The notes under the pieces were generated by a model, which was not told the DNA's origin, searched no databases, and was given only the letters and a program-made list of their open reading frames with translations. Shown piece after piece: positions 11,380-21,157 of a DNA stretch of 64,000 bases. A program made the translations under genes and the position numbers. Every line of letters begins with the position of its first letter. The first letter of the stretch is position 1. This stretch comes from Ochotona curzoniae (lineage: Eukaryota > Chordata > Mammalia > Lagomorpha > Ochotonidae): the NCBI RefSeq assembly GCF_017591425.1, contig NW_024466512.1, positions 19,223,001 to 19,287,000 on the forward strand, in the 5' to 3' direction.

Positions 11380-12125
11380 ACTCATATTATTAGATCTGGG
11401 AGTGAAATATACCAGCCTCCTGGGGCGAGTTTTCTGAGCGGATTTATGTTAAGGATGTGTGAACATATATTGTTGTTCACACATTCCTGGGAAAATGCTA
11501 GAAAGCATCTAGCCCTCCTCTTGTTCAAATTGCTGAAGCAAAGCTTCTTTAGAAGAGTGGCTGTCTCTCTCTTCCTAGATACTAACTCAAATGTTTATTG
11601 AAACTTGTTTCAAGGTGTTGAGTAGAAAATGTCTTTAAACTCTGGACCCTTTGTCTTAGACCCAACACCCAGGTGGTGCAAACAAGAGGGAATCAGAAGA
11701 GAAAGTAGGACTTAAGAAAATGGAGATATTATAAACAGCAGTGGTAGCAAGAGAAGAAGCATAAAGCCAGGATGGATGCAATATCCAGGAAGGGATGAGT
11801 GCTTGTCATACTGCTCAGCAGGTGCACTAGCCCGAGGACAAGCATCTCCATCGCCTCCTAAAGACCTATCTGCCATCTGCTTTTGTTTGGTGTTCCTGCT
11901 CTTGGTCTCATTCCTTGCCGGAACCCCTTAGGGTGGAGGAAAATTTAATTCTCTTCATGGTTAGATTTTTCTTTGCAGATAACAGCTTGTTACAAAGCTT
12001 TGAGTTGTTATCCTTGGCTTTGTTTCAGGTCCACACCCCCTTACCCATGATCAGAGTCCTAATCATAATGTCATTCTCTTACTCAAAAGTCCTCATTAGC
12101 TCCCTATCTCTTGCTATGCTAAGAT
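11380..12125. other. Unassigned sequence
   Basis: No repeat or gene recognised. Confidence 0.5.
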
Positions 12126-12127
12126 CA

Positions 12128-12265
12128 AGATTTTCTATTGCTGTGTAACAAACTATCCCAAAATCTAGTAACTTAAAGTAGAATTCAGTATTTGCTCTCA
12201 TGATTCTAGGATGGACAGATTCAACTGGATGGTGCTTTCTTGGCTTTTCTGTTCTGGAAACAACC
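12128..12265 (+). mobile_element. MaLR-internal-like repeat fragment
   Basis: 'TTCTATTGCTGTGTAACAAA' followed by 'CTATCCCAAAATCTAGTAAC' and 'TTAAAGTAG' matches a common mammalian interspersed repeat ('...gctgtgtaacaaattaccccaaaacttagtggcttaaaac'). I recall this as MaLR internal sequence; the assignment is tentative. Confidence 0.5.
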
Positions 12266-12309
12266 AGAATGTGTCATGTGAAGGTTTTACTAACCTATAC
12301 ATTTTTGTT

Positions 12310-12635
12310 AAAAAAAAAAGTTTAATATATTTTTATTTGAGAAGAAAATTTATGGTGAGAAGGAGAGACACATAGAAAGATCTTGCATTCACTAGTTTTC
12401 ACTGCCCAAATGGCCACACGGCTGGAACTGAGAAGATCTGAAGCCAAGAGCCAGAACTTCTTTTAGGTCTCTCATGTAGATGTGAGGGTCCAAGGACTTG
12501 AGCCATCCTCTGATGCTTTCCCAGGCCAAAAGCAGGAAGCTGGAAGAGAAGTGGAGCAGCTGGAACATGCCCAGGCCCAATGGGATGCTGGTGCTAGCAG
12601 CAGAGAATTAGCCTGCTGAGCCACCACAGCAGCCC
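12310..12635 (-). mobile_element. CSINE, older copy
   Basis: It carries the reverse-complement CSINE order: A/T tail, 'GAGAAGGAGAGACACATAGA', 'GATCTTGCATTCACTAG', 'CTGAAGCCAAGAGCC', 'GGTGCTAGCAGCAGAG', and a head ending GAGCCACCACAGCAGCCC. Diverged, with no clear duplication. Confidence 0.85.
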
Positions 12636-12655
12636 AAGCCTACACTATTCCAAGC

Positions 12656-12723
12656 AGTGACAGGGGGTTTAGAAAAGGGCTTGGACTTGAGTGTCTGATT
12701 TCCTGGCCAGTCATCTGACCTTG
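12656..12723 (+). mobile_element. MIR SINE, left part (split by an LTR)
   Basis: 'GGGCTTGGACTTGAGTGTCT' through 'CAGTCATCTGACCTTG' corresponds to the MIR 5' half ending '...tgtgtgaccttg'. The MIR resumes at 13322 after the LTR. Confidence 0.65.
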
Positions 12724-13321
12724 TGTGAGAGGAGTTAAGACTGCGTAGTAGGTAGTTAGGGTATTCTGAGTCCCCATGTCATTTTCCCTCAAATATAAAA
12801 GAGTATTTCCCCACCTTGTCTTGGATTCACCAGAGCTCTCTCTTCCAGGGACAAGGGTGATATTAGCATACCAATTCCCCACCTGAAGCATCAGCCATTA
12901 TCTCCGGCCATTGTGTGGGAGGGCCTCAGGCTGATCTCCTTATCATTGCAAAGAGGACTGGAGGAAGTGTAGTACTCATATTCCCAAGGTCAGGAATGTC
13001 CAATGTCTGACACCTGTCTGGTCTTTTGCCTGAAAGCCAGATACCAGGGGGACCAGGAATTCCTTGTCTTTGGAGAGCCCCTTTGAAGTAAACCTTTAAA
13101 AGGTGCTTTCCCCACCATTAATACAGGTCCTTTTTTTCCTCCACTTCTCCTCCCACTTTCTATCTCAGAGCCCCCTCCTGTCACTAGGATGGGAACCTCT
13201 CCTCTCAGCTTTTCTAATAAATCTTGCTTTAAAACTAAATTGTGTCTGCACGAAAATTCTTCTTTCCTGTGAGACAAGAATTGAGGCTGCTGCCGTATTC
13301 GGGGTCAAAAACCCTACAACA
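12724..13321 (+). mobile_element. Solo LTR of an endogenous retrovirus (ERV1-like), with target-site duplication
   Basis: The 598-bp element begins TGTGAGAGG and ends CTACAACA, and is flanked by the 4-bp repeat CTTG (12720-12723 and 13322-13325). It has a TATA-like TTTAAAAGG near 13095, a polyadenylation signal AATAAA at 13216-13221, and a U5-like stretch after it. The insertion lies in the middle of an older MIR, and that interrupted MIR lets both edges be placed to the base. No gag, pol or env sequence is adjacent, so this is a solo LTR left by recombination. The ERV1 class rests on the 4-bp duplication and general layout; no specific family is assigned. Confidence 0.82.
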
Positions 13322-13500
13322 CTTGGACAAGCTAATTACACATTTCTGTCTCAGTGTTCACATATGGAAACTGAGGAGAATAATATACTCTCCAACTCAA
13401 AGGATTGTTGAAAGGATTAAGGAAGTTATTATACACGAGGCATTTTAGACAAAATCTGGCATGCAGTGATCATTATGTAAGTTTTGCTGTGATTGTTCTT
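13322..13500 (+). mobile_element. MIR SINE, right part
   Basis: It continues the MIR interrupted at 12723: 'CTTGGACAAGCTAATTACAC', 'TGTCTCAGTGTTCACATATG', 'GAAACTGAGGAGAATAATAT', 'CAAAGGATTGTTGAAAGGAT', 'TCTGGCATGCAGTGATCATT'. The MIR core and 3' end are well recognisable. Confidence 0.8.
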
Positions 13501-13504
13501 AAAA

Positions 13505-13830
13505 TTTTTTTAGAAGATTTATCTATTTTTATTAGCTAGGTAGGTTTACAGAGAAAAGGAGAGACAGAAAGATCTTCCATCTGTTGGTTCATTCCCCAAA
13601 TGACTGCAACAGCCAGAGGTGAATGGATCTGAAGCCAGGAGCCAGAAGACTTCTTCCAGGTCTCCCATGCAGGTGCAGGGTTCCAAGGCTTTGGACCATC
13701 CTCTGCTGCTTTCTCAGTTCACAAGGCAGGAGTTGGATGGAAGTGGAGCAACCGGGACATGAACTGGCACCCATATAGGATCCTGATGTATGCAAGGTGA
13801 GGATTTAGCCGCTGAGCATCACACTGGGCC
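13505..13830 (-). mobile_element. CSINE, full length
   Basis: Tail (plus-strand view) 'GAAGATTTATCTATTTTTAT', then 'GATCTTCCATCTGTTGGTTC', 'CTGAAGCCAGGAGCCAGAAG', 'TCCCATGCAGGTGCAGGG', and a head ending CACACTGGGCC. Moderately diverged. Confidence 0.9.
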
Positions 13831-13833
13831 TGG

Positions 13834-14060
13834 CTGCTTGCTTTTAATAATTTTTTTGTCATTGTTATCTTAACCTGGCCTCTCTGTGCTGCTCTCCCCC
13901 TAGCAGAGAGCTACTCTCTTTCTCTCCCAACCTCAGAAGATGGTAAAGTTTCCATAATATGCACTGAGCTGGAGCAAGAAAGGAAGAAGTAAGCGTAACA
14001 TCCCCAGTAACAGGAAAGAGACTTTCTCTGGCCTCCCCCCTCTGTGATCACCAGAGAAGC
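13834..14060. other. Unassigned sequence
   Basis: Pyrimidine-rich in places; nothing identified. Confidence 0.5.
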
Positions 14061-14084
14061 CTTTCAAGTTCTCAGCGTTCCAAC

Positions 14085-14245
14085 CAGGATAGAGAAAGTC
14101 AGTATTTCTTACAAATGAAGAGACTACAGCACAGAGGAGCTTATCAAGAGGTCCAAGGCCACACAGCTCTTCAAGTGGATTGAGACATGGACCCAAGAAG
14201 TTGAGTCTGGAGGCCCTGTTCTCCACCATCCTTCTTCTATCTCTC
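14085..14245 (-). mobile_element. MIR SINE
   Basis: Reverse MIR: 'ACAAATGAAGAGACTACAGC', 'ACAGAGGAGCTTATCAAGAG', 'GTCCAAGGCCACACAGCTCT', then 'GAGACATGGACCCAAGAAG' in the place of the usual 'gatttgaacccagg'. Confidence 0.7.
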
Positions 14246-15104
14246 AGCCTCTCTGCTCTATTATTTATGATGGCCAAAAAGAATATTGACTTCCATGGCC
14301 AATATCACATCCCATGGAATAATTTCTTATTTGATCATTAATAATTTGACCCAGGGGTTCCTAGTGACCATGCCTGGCACTGCACACCTTAGTTATCTAG
14401 AAGCTTACTGTCCGTTCTGGGCTGAGACTCCAGAAATACCTAAGTGTCTACTGGGTTCCAGTTAGACGCAAGTGCCATAAAAGGCCCTCCACACTGCCTA
14501 CTTCCTTGACTTTGCACAACCAAGGAAGGGAGGGTGGTTAAATAGAGACTTTTAGGAGACAAAAGATCCCAACATCTGCTTCTGGTCCCACCTGAGCAAG
14601 AATCCTCCCAGGCCACATTTTCAAACCAACTAGCTTCACACATCACAATAGCACTCACATTCAATTTGTCTTCATATTCTATACACACACACATACACAC
14701 ACCCCCTAGCTATTTAAAAACTAAATCTGAAAGTGATTGCTGGGTTCAGTGTTTATTCTAATGTGTGCAGGTTCATAAAGTGCATGTTACACAAAAATAA
14801 GGCTGACTCACGTACGTAAAAGAAAATCAGTTCATATTTACAAGCCTCATAAAACCTGCTGCAAATACTTAGGTAGAAAGATACAGCAAGAACATTTACA
14901 GCTTTTCTCAGATATCTGCCCAACAGTGGTCTGGAGGAGGTTCAGAGAGAGCCGGAAACCGAGAGTTTGCATAATTGATGAGGATAATAAATTCCAATTA
15001 TTGAATGAGCAGGGCTATCTGAGCATATTGAATTCAAATAGGTTTCCCTGGTCTTGCAGAACAAACTATAAACAGAGCTTAGGACTTATTTGTGTGACCA
15101 GACT

Positions 15105-15107
<3 letters not shown>
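14246..15107. other. Unassigned sequence
   Basis: A short CA-rich patch lies at 14680-14702. No gene or repeat family recognised. Confidence 0.5.

Positions 15108-15151
<44 letters not shown>
15108..15151 (+). repeat. (CA)n microsatellite
   Basis: About 22 pure CA units. Confidence 0.97.
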
Positions 15152-15153
<2 letters not shown>

Positions 15154-16563
15154 ATCAGCATCTCTGACAGCACTGTATGTTCAATGCAAAGGAAGAATAA
15201 ACAGGCGGTCCCAACCTCAGGAAACTTCCCATGTGAATCCCATGGATTTAAAGGAGAAAATGGTTGTAGTCTAATGGTTTGTGGGTACCAAAGTCCACAC
15301 CACTAACCCAACGGAAAAGGGGATTTTGGGGGGAGCACAGTCTGATTTTGATCCCTTTTTCCTTTACCCCTGCTCTTCTCACACTCTCATTCTTAATTCT
15401 GCAGGCTTCTATAGTTCCTTCTTTCTCCCTCCACCAGCCCTCTCCGTGTCCACACAGCATGATCATATTTAGAGGCACCTGACATCCTTGATCTCTCAGC
15501 AAACCCTGTTGGCAAAGGATTCAGGAGCTGGCCAATTGCTACGGCGTACCTAGGGCTGCTCAAAATGCCAGCTTCTAAGGGGAGAAAAACTGCAGAATCT
15601 TTGCTCCCCTGGCTGTGCTGGCACTGGCAGGCCAGGACAGCTCATTTTGCAAGGAGTTTGAAGTGACCCCCTTCTTCACAGAAAGATCGGCTACAAGCAG
15701 GTAACTTTCTATAAGGCAGAGATACCCCAGCTATGAGCAAGTCAGAGCTCCGTGGACACAGAAGAGAAAAAGCATCCCTGGGGGCTCCTGCTCCTGGGCT
15801 TACAGGAGGGAACTAGCCCTTTCACAGCTGCCTCAGGTCAGAGCTCAGTGGCTTACAGCTATACTCATCCTACAAGCATTAACCGGGAGTCTGCAGCAAG
15901 CCTCGGCTGGCATGGGGGATGCAGGCTTGGGAACCAGGATGCTCAAGGACTCTGAATCCTAATGAAGAGCATCACCATGTCTGCCACCACTGCGGCACAG
16001 GCAGAAGGTAGAACGTGCCTCTGAGCAGTTTGCCAAAAGACAGCTCCATGCAGCCTGTGACTTCTGTTCTAGAGGCCTAAATTCCCTGTGGGGTAACCCG
16101 GAATCACAACGGCTCAGGGCTCAGCCCATGACCATTTTTTTGTCCATAGCAGGATTTGGGTCCTGCTCTTCCCATGCTGTTAGATGGTTTCCTTCTAGAA
16201 CAGTGCATTGTTCCAAAGAGCTGCAGAAGGCTCCAAGAATAGAGAACACAAAGGGTGGTTTCTCAAGGGCCTCAGGCAAGACTGCATTGATGAACTCTTT
16301 AACAGCCAGGCTGGAAGAATTGCTATGTAAAACTGAATTATTGCATACTCTGAGAGTCAGTATGTGTGGGGTGGTGGGCTTTGGAAGATGTGCTTGAAGC
16401 AGATGCAAAGAGCTATTGACAGCAGTGGGGGCAGAAGTACCAAGGGAGGATCCCCAGAAAAATACTAAATGGGGCCAGTTAGTGTTTTCAACCAGCCTTA
16501 CATTGCAAAGTTCCAGGAATTAGTGTCTCTAATGGCATCTCTAGATAATCAGGAAATGGACAC
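15152..16563. other. Unassigned sequence
   Basis: Moderately GC-rich unique DNA. Frames of 80-126 codons here are short, overlap on both strands and match nothing I know. Confidence 0.5.
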
Positions 16564-16568
16564 ATCCT

Positions 16569-16940
16569 TGATGGTTACCACAGTAACCAGAGTGGGGCAG
16601 AGCTTGCTTCCAACCAAACCCAGAACCGGTGACAGAATTCTGGCGGGCCCCTCAGGCTGTGGAGCCACCGTTGCACCAGAGAGGGGCACAAACCCATATC
16701 CCCCACCAAATTAGGGCCGAGACAACCCCCGTTTGTGCTTCCGTGTCAAGGAGAGTTTAAAAAGGCCCTTCCTGTCCCTTCCGCACTCTTCTTCCTCTGT
16801 AGCCTTCAACTTCACTCCCGTCTTTCTGCTACACAGGGAAGGGAAGCCTGTGACCGTGGTTCCCTGAAATAAAGGCCATCTAAATTCTTTTTGTATATTC
16901 TGCTGAATTATTCTTTCCCTGGTGGTCGGCAAATCTAACA
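16569..16940 (+). mobile_element. Solo retroviral-type LTR with 5-bp target-site duplication
   Basis: The 372-bp element begins TGATGGTTACC and ends AAATCTAACA, and is bounded by ATCCT at 16564-16568 and 16941-16945. Inside are a TATA-like TTTAAAAAG at 16756-16764 and AATAAA at 16868-16873, about 105 bp apart, as expected for a U3-R-U5 layout. No internal retroviral sequence lies on either side. It shows no obvious similarity to the LTR at 12724, so it probably belongs to another family. Class is uncertain (ERV1 or ERVK-like by duplication length only). Confidence 0.68.
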
Positions 16941-16989
16941 ATCCTCACAGTATCTTGTCTTGGGAACGTTAACTTCACCACGAGGACTC

Positions 16990-17110
16990 CACTTACTGAC
17001 GCTGTGTGTCCTGGGCTAGCTGTGTGATCTGGGACAAACCAATTAGCCTCTCTGAATCTCAGTCAAGTCACTGGTAAAATGAGAGTTATGGAAACCCTAA
17101 AAGTCTTCGT
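16990..17110 (+). mobile_element. MIR SINE fragment
   Basis: 'CTAGCTGTGTGATCTGGGAC', 'AATTAGCCTCTCTGAATCTC', 'GTCACTGGTAAAATGAGAGT' follow the MIR core in order. Confidence 0.75.
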
Positions 17111-17503
17111 TGCAGGCAGAATGATCCTGCAAAAGAAATTATTCCTGCTCATCCCATTCCAACCACACCAGCAGCTCTGTGGGAGGTAGCCACATCCTTC
17201 CCTCTGGGCCCTCAGATTCATATATAGTTGGTTATTTGTAAAATATCTTAATGCTTCCTCCCTCCACTCCATTTCCCTAAAAGCTTCCTTACCATACCTC
17301 CTCTGTCACTGTTGTTATCATGACCATATTCATTTTAAAATTAGAGGACACTTGCTGTTTCCTAAAAAGGAAAAGAAATAGATCAATGTGACAAAACGAT
17401 TTTATTTAGCATTTTTAAGGATGTAACTCATGCTATTTTGGGGCCAAGATATTTTTGCCAACAACAGGATGGCACAAGTGTCTAGGTTTCTAACAACATG
17501 AAA
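17111..17503. other. Unassigned sequence
   Basis: No repeat or gene recognised; A/T-rich toward the right end. Confidence 0.5.
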
Positions 17504-17855
17504 GGGGCCAGGGTTGTGGCACAGTGGGTTGAGGCACCACTTGCAACAGCAGCATTCCATGACAGAGCATCAGCTGAAGCCCTAGCTGCTTCATGGATGG
17601 TCCAGTTTCCTGCCAATGTGCCCGAGAAGGCTGTGGGCAATGGTCCAAGAACTTAGGCCCCCTGCTACCAACAAGAAAGGCCAAGATGGAGTTTCATGCT
17701 CCTGTTTAGGATCCATGCTTCAGTCTGGTCCAGCCCTGGTCAGTATAGCCATTTGGAGACTGGAACCAGTACTGGAGCCCCTCGACATCTCTGCTTCTCG
17801 TTCTGCCTGCCAAATTAAAACAAAAATCCCTAAAAAATAATAAATTAATTAAAAA
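17504..17855 (+). mobile_element. CSINE, older diverged copy
   Basis: Head 'GGGCCAGGGTTGTGGCACAG' with the first box region intact, 'TGCCAATGTGCCCGAGAAGG', 'CATTTGGAGACTGGAACCAG', and an A/T-rich tail 'AAAAATAATAAATTAATT'. Confidence 0.82.
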
Positions 17856-17859
17856 GTGA

Positions 17860-19241
17860 AAACGAGTGGCACAATAGTCACTGCAGAATGCTGTGGCTGA
17901 ACGCAGGTCTGGATGCACTGCCTCCACCTGCTGGAAACCTTGGCTAATGGGGGAGGGGCAGGGGTGCATTTCCATCGCTTCTCCCTACTGCCCTCGCCTG
18001 TGTTCAAAGGTCAGAGCCAGTCAGAAAGTGGACAATGATTTGTTGAAGTCTTTGCACTTCCCCCCATTTCTGTTCACAAAGAGGACTTGAAGTTGCAGTG
18101 TTATAAGCTCAGGCCTTGGGGCCTTGACGATTTTTTAATGTCCAATGCACACTTTTTAAAATCAGATACCCCTGGGCGAGGGAAGGCCTTGATCCAGGGA
18201 TGATAAATAGGTTTTATTTAAAACACCAACTCTGATCACCTGGGAAGGCTGTCGGGTGCATTGCACTGAGGAGAAGTCCCACACTGCTCCCCAGGGTGAT
18301 ACAATCCACCCATCAGTATATGTACCAGCTGCAGCCCTGGAACAGGTTCTGCCAGGCTACCTACCACCTCGACCCTCACCTTAACTGTCACTCCTTGAAC
18401 TCTTCCAGGCAACACCTTAGTGCTAGGGTCAGTATGGGGAGGTACAAGGAGGTGCACCAGGGGCCTCAGCTAGTTCCAAGTGGTTCCATATCTGACCATC
18501 CGATCCCACACTGAGGGTCTGTCCCAGCTGTCCCCTGGGATCCACAGAAAGAGGGCAGCACTGGATGAGTAGCGTCAGCCTTGGCTGGGGGCAGAAGAGA
18601 CCACAGCCCATGTCAAGTATTGGCCTGCAATTCTTACCTGCTGCATCACCCACATTCTGCTTCATGCGTCACAGGACCAGAAATTAGCATGTTGTAGGCA
18701 TGTGAATACTGACTGCAGAACTGAGACGGCAGCCACAGACATAGTTATGCTGAACAAGGGTCAACTGATTTACCTTCCAGAATCTTCCAGTTGATGAAAA
18801 AAATCAAAGCACCCATTGATCATGACAGAATTTAATGAGATTAACCTCAGGAAGATAAAAATAATATATAATTATTTCTACTCGGCCTCAATTAAAATTA
18901 CGTGCCTGATTAGACCTATTAGGATGACCCTGGGGACTCCGGAAGGTGGTCAGGTCTCACAGACATCTGTGGGTGCTCACTAATGAGATCTTGGACGAAG
19001 GACCGTCCAGGGTTTCCACTGCATGCTGGTGTCCTAGCAGGTACAGCAGAGTCGCTCTCCACGCATGGAGCACTTCTGGGTGCATCTAGAGCTCTTCCAC
19101 ACTTCAGTGTGTGGCAGGAACAGCTGGGGAGGATGTGAAAATGAAATACAAGGAAGTGGTTGGCAAGGAGGGTTAAGCTTCTGCTTGGGACACTCGCATT
19201 CTGTGTTATTGCCTAGGCCTGAGCATTTCTTGTACCTCCCA
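17860..19241. other. Unassigned sequence, with a possible conserved non-coding segment
   Basis: 18236-18660 is GC-richer, with short frames on both strands that match nothing. 18780-18920 is A/T-rich with clustered homeodomain-type TAAT/ATTA cores and looks like non-repetitive conserved non-coding DNA; this is an impression only. 19109-19155 resembles 20197-20245 (see findings). Confidence 0.4.
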
Positions 19242-19490
19242 CCAGCTTCCTGCTAACGAGCACCTTGAATGCATAGGTAACTGTTCAAGTGCGTGGGTGC
19301 CTGCTGCCCACAGGGAATGCCTGGATTTGGTTTGTGGCTCCTGGCTTCAGCTTGGCATTACTCAGGTCATGGTGGGCATTTGGGGAACAAACCAGGGGTA
19401 AAGAAGACATCTTTCTCTCTCTCCCAGCCCTCCCCCAACACTGCTGTTGCTCTGCCTTTCAAATGAATACAAATCAATTCTAACAAAATG
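19242..19490 (+). mobile_element. CSINE, 5'-truncated
   Basis: It starts inside the element at 'CAGCTTCCTGCTAACGAGCA', continues with 'GGCTCCTGGCTTCAGCTTGG' and 'GGGCATTTGGGGAACAAACC', and ends 'TGCCTTTCAAATGAATACAA'. Confidence 0.8.
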
Positions 19491-19495
19491 AACAC

Positions 19496-19772
19496 ACATG
19501 GAAAAGAACTTATATGGGTACCACTCTAAGCAACTCTAGCAGCACAAATCTACATTTTAATAACTTCCCAAATTTAACTCATTCCAGGTGATGGGCCAGA
19601 TGTTGAGAGCTCACATTGTCAGTGTCAGTAAGAACCCAAGAGGCACCCAAGGGAGACAGAGGTAGACAGTAAATGGAAGAAGAGAATGCAAGTGAGTCGC
19701 AGGGGAGGCTGGCATATGCTCTACCCCTCAGGCTTTCCTAAAAAGTATTTGCCTTCAATGAAATCATGGATT
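19496..19772. other. Unassigned sequence
   Basis: No repeat or gene recognised. Confidence 0.5.
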
Positions 19773-20109
19773 AGGGTACTGGCATTTTGTTGTAGTGGGT
19801 TAAGCTGTCATCTTAGTGCACGTATCCCATATGGGTCCCTATTCCAACCCTACCTGCTCTAACTCCCCACTAATATGTCCCAGAAACCAGCAGAAGATGG
19901 TCCTAGTGCCTGAGACCCTACCACCTCCATGGAACATCCAAATAGAGTTCCTGGCTCCTGGCTTCTGCCTGACCCAGACCCAGCAACTGTGGCCATTTGA
20001 AGGGTGAACCAGCGGCTAGATCTCTCTCCTCTTCACTGTAACTCTCACTCCCACTTTGCTGCTCTCTTTCTCTGTCATTCTGCTTTCAGATAAATAATTT
20101 TTTAAAAAT
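19773..20109 (+). mobile_element. CSINE
   Basis: 'GGCATTTTGTTGTAGTGGGT', 'ATCCCATATGGGTCCCTATT', 'GTTCCTGGCTCCTGGCTTCT', 'GTGAACCAGCGGCTAGATCT', and a tail 'GCTTTCAGATAAATAATTTT'. Confidence 0.85.
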
Positions 20110-20112
20110 CAG

Positions 20113-20510
20113 ATTAGGTCCATTGATTGACAGAGAAGAACACCTGCCTGCTGAGCATTTACTGACTCAAAGCTCACAGTGGCAACCACCTGAGGAGGTG
20201 GCAGGAACACCTGGGGAGGGTGTGAAAACAAACATACCAAGAAGGCCACCCAGCGTGAAGAGTGTGAAGGCAGGACTTAAAACTGTGTAGGCCATGAACA
20301 CATTTTTCAGTATTTATTCCGTTTATAAACATGATCACTGGTAGAAAACACGGAAGAGAAAATAAAATTAGCAATAGCTGAAACTTCACATAACAAATGT
20401 CACTGTAACCAAACCTTGTATTGTAGCTGCTAGAAGAATGCAGGTTGGCGAATGAAGCCTGAGAAAATTAAGTCTAAAAATGAAGTTACAAAACCAATAG
20501 CTTAAATGAT
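20113..20510. other. Unassigned sequence
   Basis: It contains the second member of a local sequence pair (20197-20245, compare 19109-19155). Otherwise nothing recognised. Confidence 0.5.
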
Positions 20511-20555
20511 AAAAAAACAAAAAACAAACAAACAAACAAAAAAACCCCAAAAAAC
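20511..20555 (+). repeat. A-rich (CAAA)n simple repeat
   Basis: An A-rich run with four to five CAAA units, seen directly. It may be the degraded tail of an unrecognised retrotransposed copy. Confidence 0.85.
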
Positions 20556-20825
20556 CTAAGTGATGACTGCTGAATTCTGTTGCCCATTTAAAGGGCTAAT
20601 ATATGCTACTTTAAAGTTTTCCAACAGAAACTTAGTAGGAAATATTTCCAAGTCCCTTTTGTAAGATTACCGATAATCTGAAACCAATAACTTTAGTATT
20701 TAGATCGAACCACTAAAGACCCTGAATGCAAACATAATCCTGAATCTGAACAATAATGCTGGAGGGCTCGATGTGTAACTCCTCCAAGTCTGTTTCCATT
20801 TTAATATTTCTTCACATCTCTAACA

Positions 20826-21155
20826 GTGAATATTGGCCTAGTGGCTAAAGTTCTTGCCTTGAATGCGCCAAGATCCCATATGGACACTGATTCATGTACT
20901 AGCTGCTCCACTTCCCCTGCAGCTTTCTGTTTGTGGCCTGAGAAAGCAGCAGAGGATGGCTCAAAGCCTTGGGTCCCTGTACCCATGTGGGTGACCTGGA
21001 AGAAACTCCTGGCTCTAGAACTCAGATCTCAGCTCTTGTTGTTGTGGCCACTTCGGGAACAAACTAGCAGATGAAAGATCTTTCTCTGTATCTCCTTCTC
21101 CTTCTCTCATTAAATCTGCCTTTCCAAAAAACAATAAATAATTTTTTTAAAAAAA
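20826..21155 (+). mobile_element. CSINE
   Basis: 'TATTGGCCTAGTGGCTAAAG', 'AAGATCCCATATGGACACTG', 'CTGAGAAAGCAGCAGAGGAT', 'GGGAACAAACTAGCAGATGA', and a tail of A/T runs ending AAAAAAG. Confidence 0.88.
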
Positions 21156-21157
21156 GA

